Of a stretch of DNA of 64,000 bases, positions 9,370 through 19,213 are shown in pieces (within the stretch, counting starts at the first letter, position 1; each line of letters starts with the position of its first letter). Where the stretch lies: NCBI RefSeq assembly GCF_003627955.1, contig NZ_RBWS01000018.1, forward strand, positions 102,520-166,519, written 5' to 3'. Origin of the DNA: Sphingobacterium puteale. Its GTDB lineage: Bacteria; Bacteroidota; Bacteroidia; Sphingobacteriales; Sphingobacteriaceae. Position numbers and translations under genes: made by a program. The notes below the pieces were generated by a model. The model had not been told where the DNA came from. It worked only from the letters and a program-made list of their open reading frames with translations, and ran no database searches.

Positions 9370-11751
9370 CTATTCGTCTTTTAAACTCTTGACGGGGTTA
9401 GCGATAGCTGCTTTAATCGATTGAAAACTAACAGTAAACAAAGCAATAATAATCGTTAGTAGGCCTGCACCTAAAAATATGGTTATCGGCACTGTAGTTC
9501 TGAAGGCAAATCCGTCCAGCCAGTTCGAAGTGAAATATAACGCGAGAGGAATTGCGATAATATTAGCAATAATGATCAAAAGCAAAAATTCTTTATTCAG
9601 CATTTGGATAATATTGAAGACCGTCGCACCGAGGACTTTTCTGATGCCAATTTCCTTGGTTTTCAGTTGTGCGGTATACGTACATAGTCCAAGAAGTCCA
9701 AGGCAAGAAATCATGATCGCTATGATGGCAAAGAAATTAAATAATGTTCCTTGTTTTTGCTCGCTCATATACTGCTGTTGGTAGCTTTCGTCTAAGAAGC
9801 TATAACTGATCGGCATATCGTCATAGTAACTTTTCCAGATCTGCTGCAGTGCGAGCAATGCCGATTTGGTTCCGGCAGGGTTTGTTTTTATATAAAGCTG
9901 CTGACAATCTTTTGGGCTAAATTGAAAGACCATGGGTTCGATTTTTTGACGTACACTCGCGTAATTAAAATCTTTGACCACACCGATAATGGTTCCCGGA
10001 ACAGTTCGGATCCGTAAACGGGTACCAAGGGGATTCTTTAATCCCATCTCGCGGACAGCGGTTTCGTTGATAAGAAAATGCGTAGAATCTGCAATCGAGC
10101 CGGTGAAGTTTTTTCCCTGAGCCAGTTTTATCTTGAAAAAATCAAGCGCAAATTGATCCGAATAAGTAATGCTGAACCAAAGATTCGAATTGCTGGGTTT
10201 TCCATCCCAATCGTTATCACCCGTAGATCCTCCACCATATACCATATCCCTCCCAAGCCGAATGACATCACTTACGCCTTTATTTTTTAGGAGATCACTT
10301 TTAACGGCCTCAAAATGTTGTGCCATTTTCGGTGCCATGGAGACAGCTATGATATTGCTTTTTTCATAACCAAGGTTCTTGTTGCGTATATAATCCAATT
10401 GTCTACCGATGACGACCGTCATGGTGATGAGAACGATAGATACCGTAAATTGTAATACCACTAATATCTTTCTAAAATTTGATTTCTTCATTCCGAATCT
10501 GCCCTTTAGTACTTTGATCGGATCAAAGTTTGAAAGTAACAATGCCGGATAAATGCTGGTCAACAGTAATGTACCTATTAACATGATTAAAATATAGCTC
10601 CATAGATCAATACTATATAACTGCAATGAGATATGTTTGCCAGAGAAATTGTTAAAAAAGGGAAGAAAGATAAAGACGATGCTGATGGCCAGAATAGCGG
10701 CGATCGTGAAGTACAGTGTCGTCTCCAGCATAAATTGGAAAAATAACTCTTTTCTTCCGGCCCCGATAATTTTACGGATACCAACCTCTTTGGATCTGGA
10801 CAAGGACCGTGCGGTAGAGAGATTGATGTAATTGATACTGGCAATAATAAGAATCATCAAAGCGACTCCAATAAAGATTCGAACAGTGCCTATCCCACCA
10901 TCACTACCATCCATCTGATACAGATGTACCTTTGATAGCTGTTGGGTAACATATGGAACAGGGGTATCTTCCGGTTTATTGCGTTCGTGTATCTTTTGTA
11001 ATTTCTGGGCTACTGCTATGGGGCTGGCATCAGGTCTCAGCTGGAGGTAGGTCTCAAAAGAAAAGTTGGACCAATCGGTATCCATTGATGACAGATAAGT
11101 TTTATTGTCATAGGTGGTTTTGTTTTTGACGTAGGCATATTCGTTAAAGCGTGATAAGGGAAGCAGTACCTGAAATTGAAAGGAAGAATTTTCGGGATAG
11201 TCAGCGATAACTCCGCTGACTACACATAGATCTTCTATTCCCAGTATGACAGCTCTACCGATTGGATTTTCATTGCCAAAATATCGACGGGCGGTAGTCT
11301 CAGTAAGAACAACGGAATTGTTGTCGGAAAAAGGTTGTTTCTGGTTACCCTGAATGAGCGGAAAATCAAAAACACTAAAATAACTTGGATCTACAAAAGC
11401 GAAATTCTTTTCTCTAAATCGTTTGTCTTTATACTTGATGGCGGCGTCACCGATCCGAAAGATACGTACAGCGTCCTTAACCTCAGGAATTTCTCTCTTG
11501 GCAAAACTCCCAACTGGGGCAATAATAGATCCAAATATTCGTTTTGAGATCCCGGTTCCGCCCTCGATTCCGATTTTGTAGATTGAGCCTTGGTTCTTGT
11601 GAAAACGGTCAAAGGATAATTCATCCTTTATCCATAGTAGTAGGAAGATTCCCACAACTAATCCTGCAGTCAACCCGAGGATATTGATAGCGCTGTAGAA
11701 TTTGTTGGAAAAAATATTGCGCCATGCGGTTTTTATAAAGTTCTTTATCAT
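9370..11751 (-). CDS. MacB/FtsX-type ABC transporter permease (permease 5 of 12)
   Basis: This 793-residue permease has coupling motifs RSKEVGIRKIIGAG near residue 319 and KTKEIGIRKVLGAT near 698, and ends NPVKSLKDE. The second extracytoplasmic domain carries the usual GVVKDFNYAS stretch of the MacB_PCD fold. It resembles permeases 7, 8 and 9 more than 2, 3 and 12 in that region. The start ATG at 11749-11751 gives MIKNFIKTAWRNIFSNKFYS. Gaps of 79 nt downstream and 53 nt upstream contain no recognisable promoter or terminator, which fits a single transcript. Confidence 0.92.
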   Translation of the reverse strand: MIKNFIKTAWRNIFSNKFYSAINILGLTAGLVVGIFLLLWIKDELSFDRFHKNQGSIYKIGIEGGTGISKRIFGSIIAPVGSFAKREIPEVKDAVRIFRIGDAAIKYKDKRFREKNFAFVDPSYFSVFDFPLIQGNQKQPFSDNNSVVLTETTARRYFGNENPIGRAVILGIEDLCVVSGVIADYPENSSFQFQVLLPLSRFNEYAYVKNKTTYDNKTYLSSMDTDWSNFSFETYLQLRPDASPIAVAQKLQKIHERNKPEDTPVPYVTQQLSKVHLYQMDGSDGGIGTVRIFIGVALMILIIASINYINLSTARSLSRSKEVGIRKIIGAGRKELFFQFMLETTLYFTIAAILAISIVFIFLPFFNNFSGKHISLQLYSIDLWSYILIMLIGTLLLTSIYPALLLSNFDPIKVLKGRFGMKKSNFRKILVVLQFTVSIVLITMTVVIGRQLDYIRNKNLGYEKSNIIAVSMAPKMAQHFEAVKSDLLKNKGVSDVIRLGRDMVYGGGSTGDNDWDGKPSNSNLWFSITYSDQFALDFFKIKLAQGKNFTGSIADSTHFLINETAVREMGLKNPLGTRLRIRTVPGTIIGVVKDFNYASVRQKIEPMVFQFSPKDCQQLYIKTNPAGTKSALLALQQIWKSYYDDMPISYSFLDESYQQQYMSEQKQGTLFNFFAIIAIMISCLGLLGLCTYTAQLKTKEIGIRKVLGATVFNIIQMLNKEFLLLIIIANIIAIPLALYFTSNWLDGFAFRTTVPITIFLGAGLLTIIIALFTVSFQSIKAAIANPVKSLKDE

Positions 11752-11804
11752 TGTTGTGAGATTTAAATCTTTAATTCATGTTATAAATGAAAGATCAACT
11801 TGAT

Positions 11805-14213
11805 CTATTCGTCTCTCAAACTATTTACCGGATTAGCTTTTGCTGCCATAATACTTTTGGTTGATAGCACGAAACTGGCGAATGCTATCAGGCTGAGGGC
11901 AGACAACCCAAAAATCCATGGTTCCATAGTGGTGCGATAGGCGAAATCATTTAGCCAATGTGACATGAAGTAATAAGCAATCGGGAATGCAATCAAACAG
12001 GCTATTGCCACCAGAGAAAGTAAATTCTTGAGCAATAAAAAGGTAATCTGCACTATTGAAGCTCCTAAAACTTTACGTATACCAATTTCTTTTGTTCTTT
12101 GATTGGCGGTAAATATGGTCAGCCCAAATAAGCCTAATCCGGCTATAAATACGGACAGCCCGACGGCCCAGGACAGCAATTTGGAAAGGCGTTTTTCTTG
12201 GTTATAGAATTTTTGGACAATCTCATCTACAAAACGAAGGTCGATCTCGTCGTCAGGAAAAGTAGATTTGTAGGTGGCCGTGATCTTGTCGATTGCCTTT
12301 TTCCAGTTTTCCGGATGTTTTTGGTCCAAAGCAATATGGAGCACATAACCTGTCTTACTTCCGATGTACAATACAGGCTTGACAGCTTGGCGCGCCGAAG
12401 CAATGTCAAAATTTTCCATAACACCGACAATCGTAGATGCTCCATTTTCGAAGGTTTTGCCAATTGCATCCTGCGGTTTTTGGATACCTAATAATTCTAA
12501 ACCTTTTCTATTGATTAGTATTTCTCTTGTAGAGTCCAGTAAACGAATATTTCTTCCGGCCAAAAGTGGAATATTATAAACATCCAAATAGTTTTCATCG
12601 CCTGAGCGGTTATCAAAAGTTAAGGATTTTTTGTCCGAAGACTGATCGTAAACTATTGAAGTTGTCATATAACCATTCATCGCTGGCGCAATATTTCCAA
12701 AGCTTATTTTTTTTACTTCGGGAAGTTTTAATAGCTCATTTTTGAGGAGTAGTCCTTTGTCCGAGTTCTGAAAGGCACCAGGGATATCGATATTGATGAT
12801 GGCATCACGTTGAAACCCCATGTCTTTGTGGGATAGGTAATTGATTTGCCGAATCACAATTAATACACAGATTAAAAAAGCCTGGGCCATCACAAATTGG
12901 AAAATGGTCAGTGCTTTACGTATCCATGCACTTCTGGAAAGATTGGTGTTTTTCCCCAGCTGATTTTTGAGGGCCAATACTGGTGCATATCCCGTCAATA
13001 CCCAAGCAGGATAAAAACCTGCCAGTAGCGTGACCAAAAGAAGCTGCACCAATAGGAACATTATAATCAATTTTTTATCCAATAAATCCAGGTTTAAGTT
13101 ATTAGGAATAAATCCTTCGAAGACTTGTAGAAAAAGAGGTAACAGTAGAACAGCCAGTACAGTGGCTGCAAGCGTGATCAGAAAAGTTTCCAACAGAAAT
13201 TGTTTAATTAAAGTCGATTTTGAACTTCCCAGTGTCTTGCGGATGCCCACTTCTTTTGCCCGTTCGATGGATTGCGCGGTAGATAAATTGATAAAGTTAA
13301 CCGCGCCTAAGGCCAAAAGGAAAAATGCCAGCAGGATCAGGTTTCGTAGTGTTTCAGGCTTAGTAGCTTCATAATTGAAAGTCGTATTAAAATGGACATC
13401 CGATAGCGGTTGTAACAGCAGGTGATCAGTAATTTTCTCGCCATTTTTAAATTTATACTTTTTTAATAGGTTTGCAATATTACTTTCTACCACGTTTGGT
13501 CGGGTACCGGGTTTGGTTTTGATCAAAACTTGATGGGAGTCAGAGATGCTGTTCCAGGCTTCCCAATTAAACATCTCCTTTAAACTATTGTTCTGGGGAA
13601 TTGTTTTTTCGGAGATAAAACTGTCAAAATTGAAGTCAGAGTTCTGTTTTGCATTTTCGACCACGCCGACAACCTGGAGCGGAATACTGTCTGCATAAAC
13701 GATGGTTTTGCCAATGACATTGGCTGGAGACTCATTTCCATAAAATTTTTCCAGTGTTTTTTCTGTCAGCACGATATGGCCTGCTGTATTGAGGCTAAGT
13801 GGATTTCCGGATAGCCATTTGCGTGGCAAAATATTGAAATATTGGCTATTGGTCAGTACAATGCGTTGCTCTTTTGGAAAAACTTGAGCTGTGTTGCTAG
13901 GAGTCGTGATTTTCAGTTTTTGAACATGACTTCGATAAACGGGAGCTATGGCGTCGATGTTTGGTAGCTCTTCTTCCATAGTTCGTACTAATGGCATGTA
14001 TACCCCCGCGTTTTTAATTTCACCGTCACTAACAATACGGTAAACCTGTTCCCTGTTTGGAACATGTTTATCGAAACTATAGTCGTATTGAATCATCAAA
14101 AAGATGACTAATGTCGCTGTGATGCCAATGGCTAAGCTCATGACATTGATACATGTAATCAACTTGTGCTTTTTCAAAAAACGATAAGCTGTTTTTAGTG
14201 AGTTTCCAATCAT
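11805..14213 (-). CDS. MacB/FtsX-type ABC transporter permease (permease 6 of 12)
   Basis: This 802-residue protein belongs with permeases 10 and 11 by eye. It has a shorter first loop entry (KKHKLITCINVMSLAIGITA), RAKEVGIRKTLGSS near residue 317, and QRTKEIGIRKVLGAS near 706. The second extracytoplasmic part has a BIALDQKHPENW-like stretch (HIALDQKHPENWKKAID) that is matched in permeases 10 and 11 (LDHDPKKW, LNGDPKKW). The tail is NPVNSLRDE. Being separated from its two relatives by three members of the other subfamily, it points to old duplications rather than one recent expansion. Confidence 0.92.
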   Translation of the reverse strand: MIGNSLKTAYRFLKKHKLITCINVMSLAIGITATLVIFLMIQYDYSFDKHVPNREQVYRIVSDGEIKNAGVYMPLVRTMEEELPNIDAIAPVYRSHVQKLKITTPSNTAQVFPKEQRIVLTNSQYFNILPRKWLSGNPLSLNTAGHIVLTEKTLEKFYGNESPANVIGKTIVYADSIPLQVVGVVENAKQNSDFNFDSFISEKTIPQNNSLKEMFNWEAWNSISDSHQVLIKTKPGTRPNVVESNIANLLKKYKFKNGEKITDHLLLQPLSDVHFNTTFNYEATKPETLRNLILLAFFLLALGAVNFINLSTAQSIERAKEVGIRKTLGSSKSTLIKQFLLETFLITLAATVLAVLLLPLFLQVFEGFIPNNLNLDLLDKKLIIMFLLVQLLLVTLLAGFYPAWVLTGYAPVLALKNQLGKNTNLSRSAWIRKALTIFQFVMAQAFLICVLIVIRQINYLSHKDMGFQRDAIINIDIPGAFQNSDKGLLLKNELLKLPEVKKISFGNIAPAMNGYMTTSIVYDQSSDKKSLTFDNRSGDENYLDVYNIPLLAGRNIRLLDSTREILINRKGLELLGIQKPQDAIGKTFENGASTIVGVMENFDIASARQAVKPVLYIGSKTGYVLHIALDQKHPENWKKAIDKITATYKSTFPDDEIDLRFVDEIVQKFYNQEKRLSKLLSWAVGLSVFIAGLGLFGLTIFTANQRTKEIGIRKVLGASIVQITFLLLKNLLSLVAIACLIAFPIAYYFMSHWLNDFAYRTTMEPWIFGLSALSLIAFASFVLSTKSIMAAKANPVNSLRDE

Positions 14214-14250
14214 TGTCGTTTAATTTTATTTGATTCAACCAGATGAAGAT

Positions 14251-16653
14251 CTATTCGTCCCTTAGACTATTTACCGGATTCAATAGCGCGGCTTTAAATG
14301 TCTGAAATCCTATAGTGATAAATGCGACCAGTGTTACTATTAATATCGCAATCAGGTATGCCCACCAAGGCATCTCAATATGATATACAAAATCATTTAA
14401 CCAATTATTAAAGAGATAATAAGCGATTGGTCCAGCAATAAGAAAAGCAAGCAAAATCAGTTTGATATAATTTGATGAAAGTAGATGAATAATACCCGGA
14501 ACACTGGCTCCCAGAACTTTGCGGATACCGATTTCTTTGCTTCGGGCTTCGGTGGTATAGGCTGCTAATCCCAACAGACCGAGACAGGCTATAAAAAGTG
14601 TAAGAAATGAAAACATGCTCATGATATTGGATGAGCGGATTTCATTTTCATATTGGCGTTGGACATGTTGATCTAAAAACGAAAAATCAAAAGCAGCTTC
14701 GGGAGCGACAGTCGTATATATCTTCTTTATTTGGTCGATATATCCTTGAACATCTGTGGTTTTATAACGGATCAACAAGTTGCGTGGTGATTCTGAGGGA
14801 TCATTCATGGTGTAGTAGCTGTAACCTCCGATTTCGGATTTAAGGTTTGTATAATTAAAATCCTGAACGACACCGGTGATGATTGAGTTGGTTGGACTCA
14901 TCTCAGTGATAATATGCTTTCCAATGGCTTCTTGCGGTGATTTATAGCCTAAATATTTCAGTACTTTCTCGTTGATCAGTACATAACAGGTGGAGTCAGG
15001 ACGTCCCCATATGTCAGGTAAATCTGTTCCGGCAAGTAGTTTTAATCCAAGTGTATTTACTGTATTTCCATAAGTAACACAGCTCAGGGTCGGTAAACCC
15101 TGTTTATCCGTGACGAGCTTATAAGTTGTCTTTCCGCTTTCGTTACTTCCGGGTACGGACTGTGCGAATGTGGTGGACAGCGTATTTGATAAGCTTTGGA
15201 CCTGTTGATTGAGCGTGTTGAGCTTTTCCAGACTCCGGAAAGAACGGATGGGGACCGAGACCACATGTTCCGGTTGATAGCCCAGGTCTTTATTTCGAAT
15301 AAAATTCATCTGGGTGAGCATCACGGAGATGCCGATGATCAATATAATCGAAATGGTAAATTGGCATACCACCAATATTTGTCTGATCAGGACTGTTTTC
15401 CCTTGTTTGTTGTAGCCTTTATTCATTAATGCGATCGATTTTATTTTCGATAAGAATAAGGCTGGATAGCTGCCTGCGGCAAACGTAATCATAAACCAGG
15501 ATAAGGCCAATATCCCGAGCATATCCCAGTTCAGGAGTTGTTGAATAGTAATGTTTGTATTGCCGATTGAATTAAATAGCGGGATCAAAAGAATGGCCAA
15601 GACCACGCCTAATGTCATTGCAAATAGACTAATCGTTGCGGTCTCCACAAAAAAACGGACAATCAGTTGGCTTCTAGTAGCTCCAAGTACCTTGTTTACA
15701 CCCACTTCTTTGGCATTTTTCTGTGATTTTGCGGTCGCTAGATTCATGTAATTGATACAGGCAATGGCGATGACAAGAAAAGCAAGGACGGATAGTGTTC
15801 GGATGGTGTCAATGTTTCCTATACGTTTGGTGACGCCCTCTCCGAGATTCGATGAGTAGAGATGCACCTTTAACAGGGGTTGCAGGAAAAACTGGGTGTA
15901 ATACCGGTGGTCTTTTTCAACATACTTGTCAATCAGCTTTGTCGCTTGTTGAGCGACCATAGCCGGATCGCTTCCTTTTTTTAATAATATATACGTTTCA
16001 TAACTGGCATTACTCCAATAGACATTTTGCCCCATCCAGGAATCCATAATATTCATGACCATATTACAGTCCAGGGTGCTATTGGCGGGAAGATCTTTGA
16101 ATACGCCGGTTACCTGTACGGTATCTCTTTGGTTGATGGAGATAAGTTTCCCTAATGCTTCGTTGCTTCCAAACATTTTTTCCTTTGTTGATTGGGAGAG
16201 GACAATACTTTTCTTGTTTGAAAACGCAGTATGAACATTCCCTTCTATAAATTGGAAATCAAAGATGGAGAACAATGTTGAATCGGCTAGATACAATTGC
16301 TTCTCACTAAAATTATCCATTCCGGCACGGATAGAAGCCGTAGCTCCAAAGCCATCTTTTACAAGTCGTACCATATTATCAACTTGCGCAATATCAGATT
16401 TGAGGGCAGGCCCAACCGCATTGGGCAGGTTAATCATTTTCTCCCGATTGTATTCTGCCGAAAGCTGCATGTGCAGACGATAGATATTATCAGCTTTTGA
16501 ATACATGGTATCAAAACTCAGTTCCTGACGGATAAAAGCAAATAGCAGAAGAGATACACAGATGCCAATCGCCAATCCGCTAATATTAAGGATGCTGAAA
16601 AATCGGTTGGCCCGAATACTTCGCCAAGCTGTTTTTGTGTAGTTCTTGATCAT
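14251..16653 (-). CDS. MacB/FtsX-type ABC transporter permease (permease 7 of 12)
   Basis: This 800-residue permease has the standard eight membrane segments. The first coupling motif reads NAKEVGVNKVLGAT near residue 311, so the otherwise conserved Arg before Lys is Asn; the second is RSKEIGIRKVLGAS near 702. The tail is NPVNSLRDE. The N-terminus MIKNYTKTAWRSIRANRFFS follows an ATG at 16651-16653. It sits 37 nt upstream of permease 6 and 57 nt behind permease 8. The first extracytoplasmic domain has the family pattern LSQSTKEKMFGSNEALGK. No substrate clue is visible. Confidence 0.92.
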   Translation of the reverse strand: MIKNYTKTAWRSIRANRFFSILNISGLAIGICVSLLLFAFIRQELSFDTMYSKADNIYRLHMQLSAEYNREKMINLPNAVGPALKSDIAQVDNMVRLVKDGFGATASIRAGMDNFSEKQLYLADSTLFSIFDFQFIEGNVHTAFSNKKSIVLSQSTKEKMFGSNEALGKLISINQRDTVQVTGVFKDLPANSTLDCNMVMNIMDSWMGQNVYWSNASYETYILLKKGSDPAMVAQQATKLIDKYVEKDHRYYTQFFLQPLLKVHLYSSNLGEGVTKRIGNIDTIRTLSVLAFLVIAIACINYMNLATAKSQKNAKEVGVNKVLGATRSQLIVRFFVETATISLFAMTLGVVLAILLIPLFNSIGNTNITIQQLLNWDMLGILALSWFMITFAAGSYPALFLSKIKSIALMNKGYNKQGKTVLIRQILVVCQFTISIILIIGISVMLTQMNFIRNKDLGYQPEHVVSVPIRSFRSLEKLNTLNQQVQSLSNTLSTTFAQSVPGSNESGKTTYKLVTDKQGLPTLSCVTYGNTVNTLGLKLLAGTDLPDIWGRPDSTCYVLINEKVLKYLGYKSPQEAIGKHIITEMSPTNSIITGVVQDFNYTNLKSEIGGYSYYTMNDPSESPRNLLIRYKTTDVQGYIDQIKKIYTTVAPEAAFDFSFLDQHVQRQYENEIRSSNIMSMFSFLTLFIACLGLLGLAAYTTEARSKEIGIRKVLGASVPGIIHLLSSNYIKLILLAFLIAGPIAYYLFNNWLNDFVYHIEMPWWAYLIAILIVTLVAFITIGFQTFKAALLNPVNSLRDE

Positions 16654-16710
16654 GATCGTATCTATTTGTTTCGTGCTGATATATTAAGTTTATTCTTGCT
16701 TGTATACTAT

Positions 16711-19128
16711 TTATTCGTCCCTTAGACTATCTACCGGATTTGCTTTAGCGGCTTTAAATGTTTGATAGCTAACGGTGATCAGGGCAATGAATACAGCTGA
16801 CAATCCGGCAAAAGCAAACATCCACCATTTTGGTTCGATATGGTAGGCAAAATTATCCAGCCACTTGTTCATTGCCATCCATGATAATGGTGTAGCGATA
16901 CAGATCGCGATGACTAATAATCTGATAAAGTCAGAAGAAAGCAGCAGCACTAAATTGTATATGGAAGCACCAAGCACTTTGCGCACCCCGATTTCTTTGG
17001 TACGCTGTTGAGCCGTATAGGTCACCAATCCCAGTAAACCTAAGCAAGCAATAAAAAGAGCGAGGCTTGAAAAGGCTGTAAAGAGTCTTCTGAAGTTATA
17101 ATCGGCTTCGTATTGACGGTTAAAATTATCGTCTAGGAAACTATATAGAAAGGGACGGTGAGGGACGAGTTCAGTCCATAATTTGCCAATTCGGTCGATT
17201 GTTTGCTGATTGATATTTTTTAGATTCACGGCCAGATAACGGCTGCTACTTGGTTCAAGTCGTAGTGCCAATGGCTCAATTTTGCGATGCAGGGATAGGT
17301 AATTGAAATCTTTTACAACGCCGATGACCGTGCCTTCTTTGCCCCACTGTCTAAATTGTTTTCCGATGATATCCTGTGGATTTGAATAGCCCCATAATTT
17401 GGCTGCTGATTCATTAATCACCAGTGAATGGGCGCTATCTGCTGGGAAATCGCGTGAGTAAGCTCTCCCCGCAGCCATCTTGATGCCCATATTGGGGATA
17501 AAGTCTATATCTATTTCATAGAGTGAGGGAGCGAAATTGGTCATTTTGCCGTCCGTTGACATAATCTCTGTTCCGGCATTTGGAAAAAATGTTCCCGGAA
17601 CAGTGCGCGAAGCTGTCACCGACTGTACATCTTTATCTTTTGCGAGCGTATTTTTGATCGCCTCTAGGTTATTGTTGACTTTTTCATCGAAATTATAGTC
17701 TATGATTAGACGTTGTGCTTTTTGAAATCCAAGGTCTTGCTGTTGCAGTTGATTCAATTGGGAGAATACAATCACAGTACCTGCAATTAATGCAATAGAA
17801 AGACAGAATTGAAAGACGACGAGCCCCCGACGTAACAAAGTTCCGCCCTTACTGTTGCCAAACGTCCCCTTCAGAACTTTAATCGGTTTAAAATTTGCCA
17901 GGATCAATGCGGGGTAGCTGGCAGCTAATAGCCCGGTTATAAGTGTTACCAAAAAGAAAATCGTCCAGGTCGTGCCATTAAGGAGGGATGAATAACCAAA
18001 CTGTTTACCGGAAAAAGCTTCCATAAAAGGGAGAAAGGCAATGACCAAAGCGATAGCCAATATACCGCCGATAAATACGAGTACCAGCGACTCAGACATA
18101 AACTGGAGAATCAGATTGCTTTTATTGGCACCAATGGCTTTTCGGACACCGACTTCCTTGGCACGCTCCATGGATCTGGACGTAGCAAGATTCATAAAAT
18201 TGACACAGGCGATCAGCAGGATAAATCCACCTATGATCGCGAAAATATATAAATTTTGAAAGCTACCCGTTGTTCCCGGTTGGCGATCAGCAGTGGAGTG
18301 CATGTAGGCCTGAAGCATGGGCTCGAGGTGAAAACTGTATTTTGAATTGGCGTTTACTTGTACGGGGACATTTCGTTTGAGAAAGCCAGGTATCTTCTGA
18401 TTGAATTTTGTAGGATCAAATTTTTTCGATGTCAAAAAGTAGGTGTAAAAATCTACATAGTCCCAGCCTTCTTTTTCGAAGACATCAGGTCTTGCTTTCC
18501 GGAAGGTACTCATAGATAACAGCGCATCGAAGGTAAAATGTGAGTTGGCAGGAACATCTTCCATTACAGCTGTTACGGTATACAGACCTGCATCAGCCCG
18601 ACCTGCTGCTAATCCCCCTTCAATGGTTTTGCCAATGGGATTCTGGTCACCGAAATATTTTTTAGCTGTGCTTTCTGTCAATACAACAGAATATGCATTT
18701 TTTAATGCTGTATGTGGATCTCCGCCAAGGACTTTCCAGCTGAATACATCGAATGCCGTAGAATCCATGAAAAATACATTCTCTTCCTGGAATCTATTTT
18801 CTCCTTGTTTGAGTAGGATGGAGGTTTGGCCGGAGAACTGAACGATCTTCTCTATCTCCGGGAAGTCGGCTTTCAGGGCTTCTCCAACTGGAGCATTCCC
18901 CCAGATCTGATGTTGTTCTGTGCTGCCGACTTCTTTATAGTCATGTACGACGCGGAAAATACGGTCTTTGTTGATATGATATTTATCGTAAGAAAGTTCA
19001 TTCTGTACATAAATAACAATTAATAAACAGCAAGCCAAGCCAATGGCGAGACCTACAATATTTATGGTGGCATAACCTCTATTCTTTAGAATATTGCGCC
19101 AGGCTATTTTAATATAATTTTGTATCAT
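16711..19128 (-). CDS. MacB/FtsX-type ABC transporter permease (permease 8 of 12)
   Basis: At 805 residues this is among the longest of the set. Coupling motifs are RAKEVGVRKAIGAN near residue 320 and RTKEIGVRKVLGAS near 709; the tail is NPVDSLRDE. The first extracytoplasmic domain carries LTESTAKKYFGDQNPIGKT, the standard MacB_PCD pattern, and the second carries GVVKDFNYLS and IEPLALRLEP. The start ATG at 19126-19128 gives MIQNYIKIAWRNILKNRGYA. An 85-nt gap separates it from permease 9 upstream, without a recognisable promoter. Confidence 0.92.
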   Translation of the reverse strand: MIQNYIKIAWRNILKNRGYATINIVGLAIGLACCLLIVIYVQNELSYDKYHINKDRIFRVVHDYKEVGSTEQHQIWGNAPVGEALKADFPEIEKIVQFSGQTSILLKQGENRFQEENVFFMDSTAFDVFSWKVLGGDPHTALKNAYSVVLTESTAKKYFGDQNPIGKTIEGGLAAGRADAGLYTVTAVMEDVPANSHFTFDALLSMSTFRKARPDVFEKEGWDYVDFYTYFLTSKKFDPTKFNQKIPGFLKRNVPVQVNANSKYSFHLEPMLQAYMHSTADRQPGTTGSFQNLYIFAIIGGFILLIACVNFMNLATSRSMERAKEVGVRKAIGANKSNLILQFMSESLVLVFIGGILAIALVIAFLPFMEAFSGKQFGYSSLLNGTTWTIFFLVTLITGLLAASYPALILANFKPIKVLKGTFGNSKGGTLLRRGLVVFQFCLSIALIAGTVIVFSQLNQLQQQDLGFQKAQRLIIDYNFDEKVNNNLEAIKNTLAKDKDVQSVTASRTVPGTFFPNAGTEIMSTDGKMTNFAPSLYEIDIDFIPNMGIKMAAGRAYSRDFPADSAHSLVINESAAKLWGYSNPQDIIGKQFRQWGKEGTVIGVVKDFNYLSLHRKIEPLALRLEPSSSRYLAVNLKNINQQTIDRIGKLWTELVPHRPFLYSFLDDNFNRQYEADYNFRRLFTAFSSLALFIACLGLLGLVTYTAQQRTKEIGVRKVLGASIYNLVLLLSSDFIRLLVIAICIATPLSWMAMNKWLDNFAYHIEPKWWMFAFAGLSAVFIALITVSYQTFKAAKANPVDSLRDE

Positions 19129-19213
19129 GATCGCTGTTTTTTATGAAAGTTTGGGGTTATCCTTTCTATCTTTTTCCGAGATATTATAACCTCCCGACAT
19201 ATCATTATTTTAT

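Noticed and set aside
551..11624. Plus-strand frames antisense to the permease genes
   Set aside because: They mirror conserved minus-strand motifs in other frames and have no independent coding signs.
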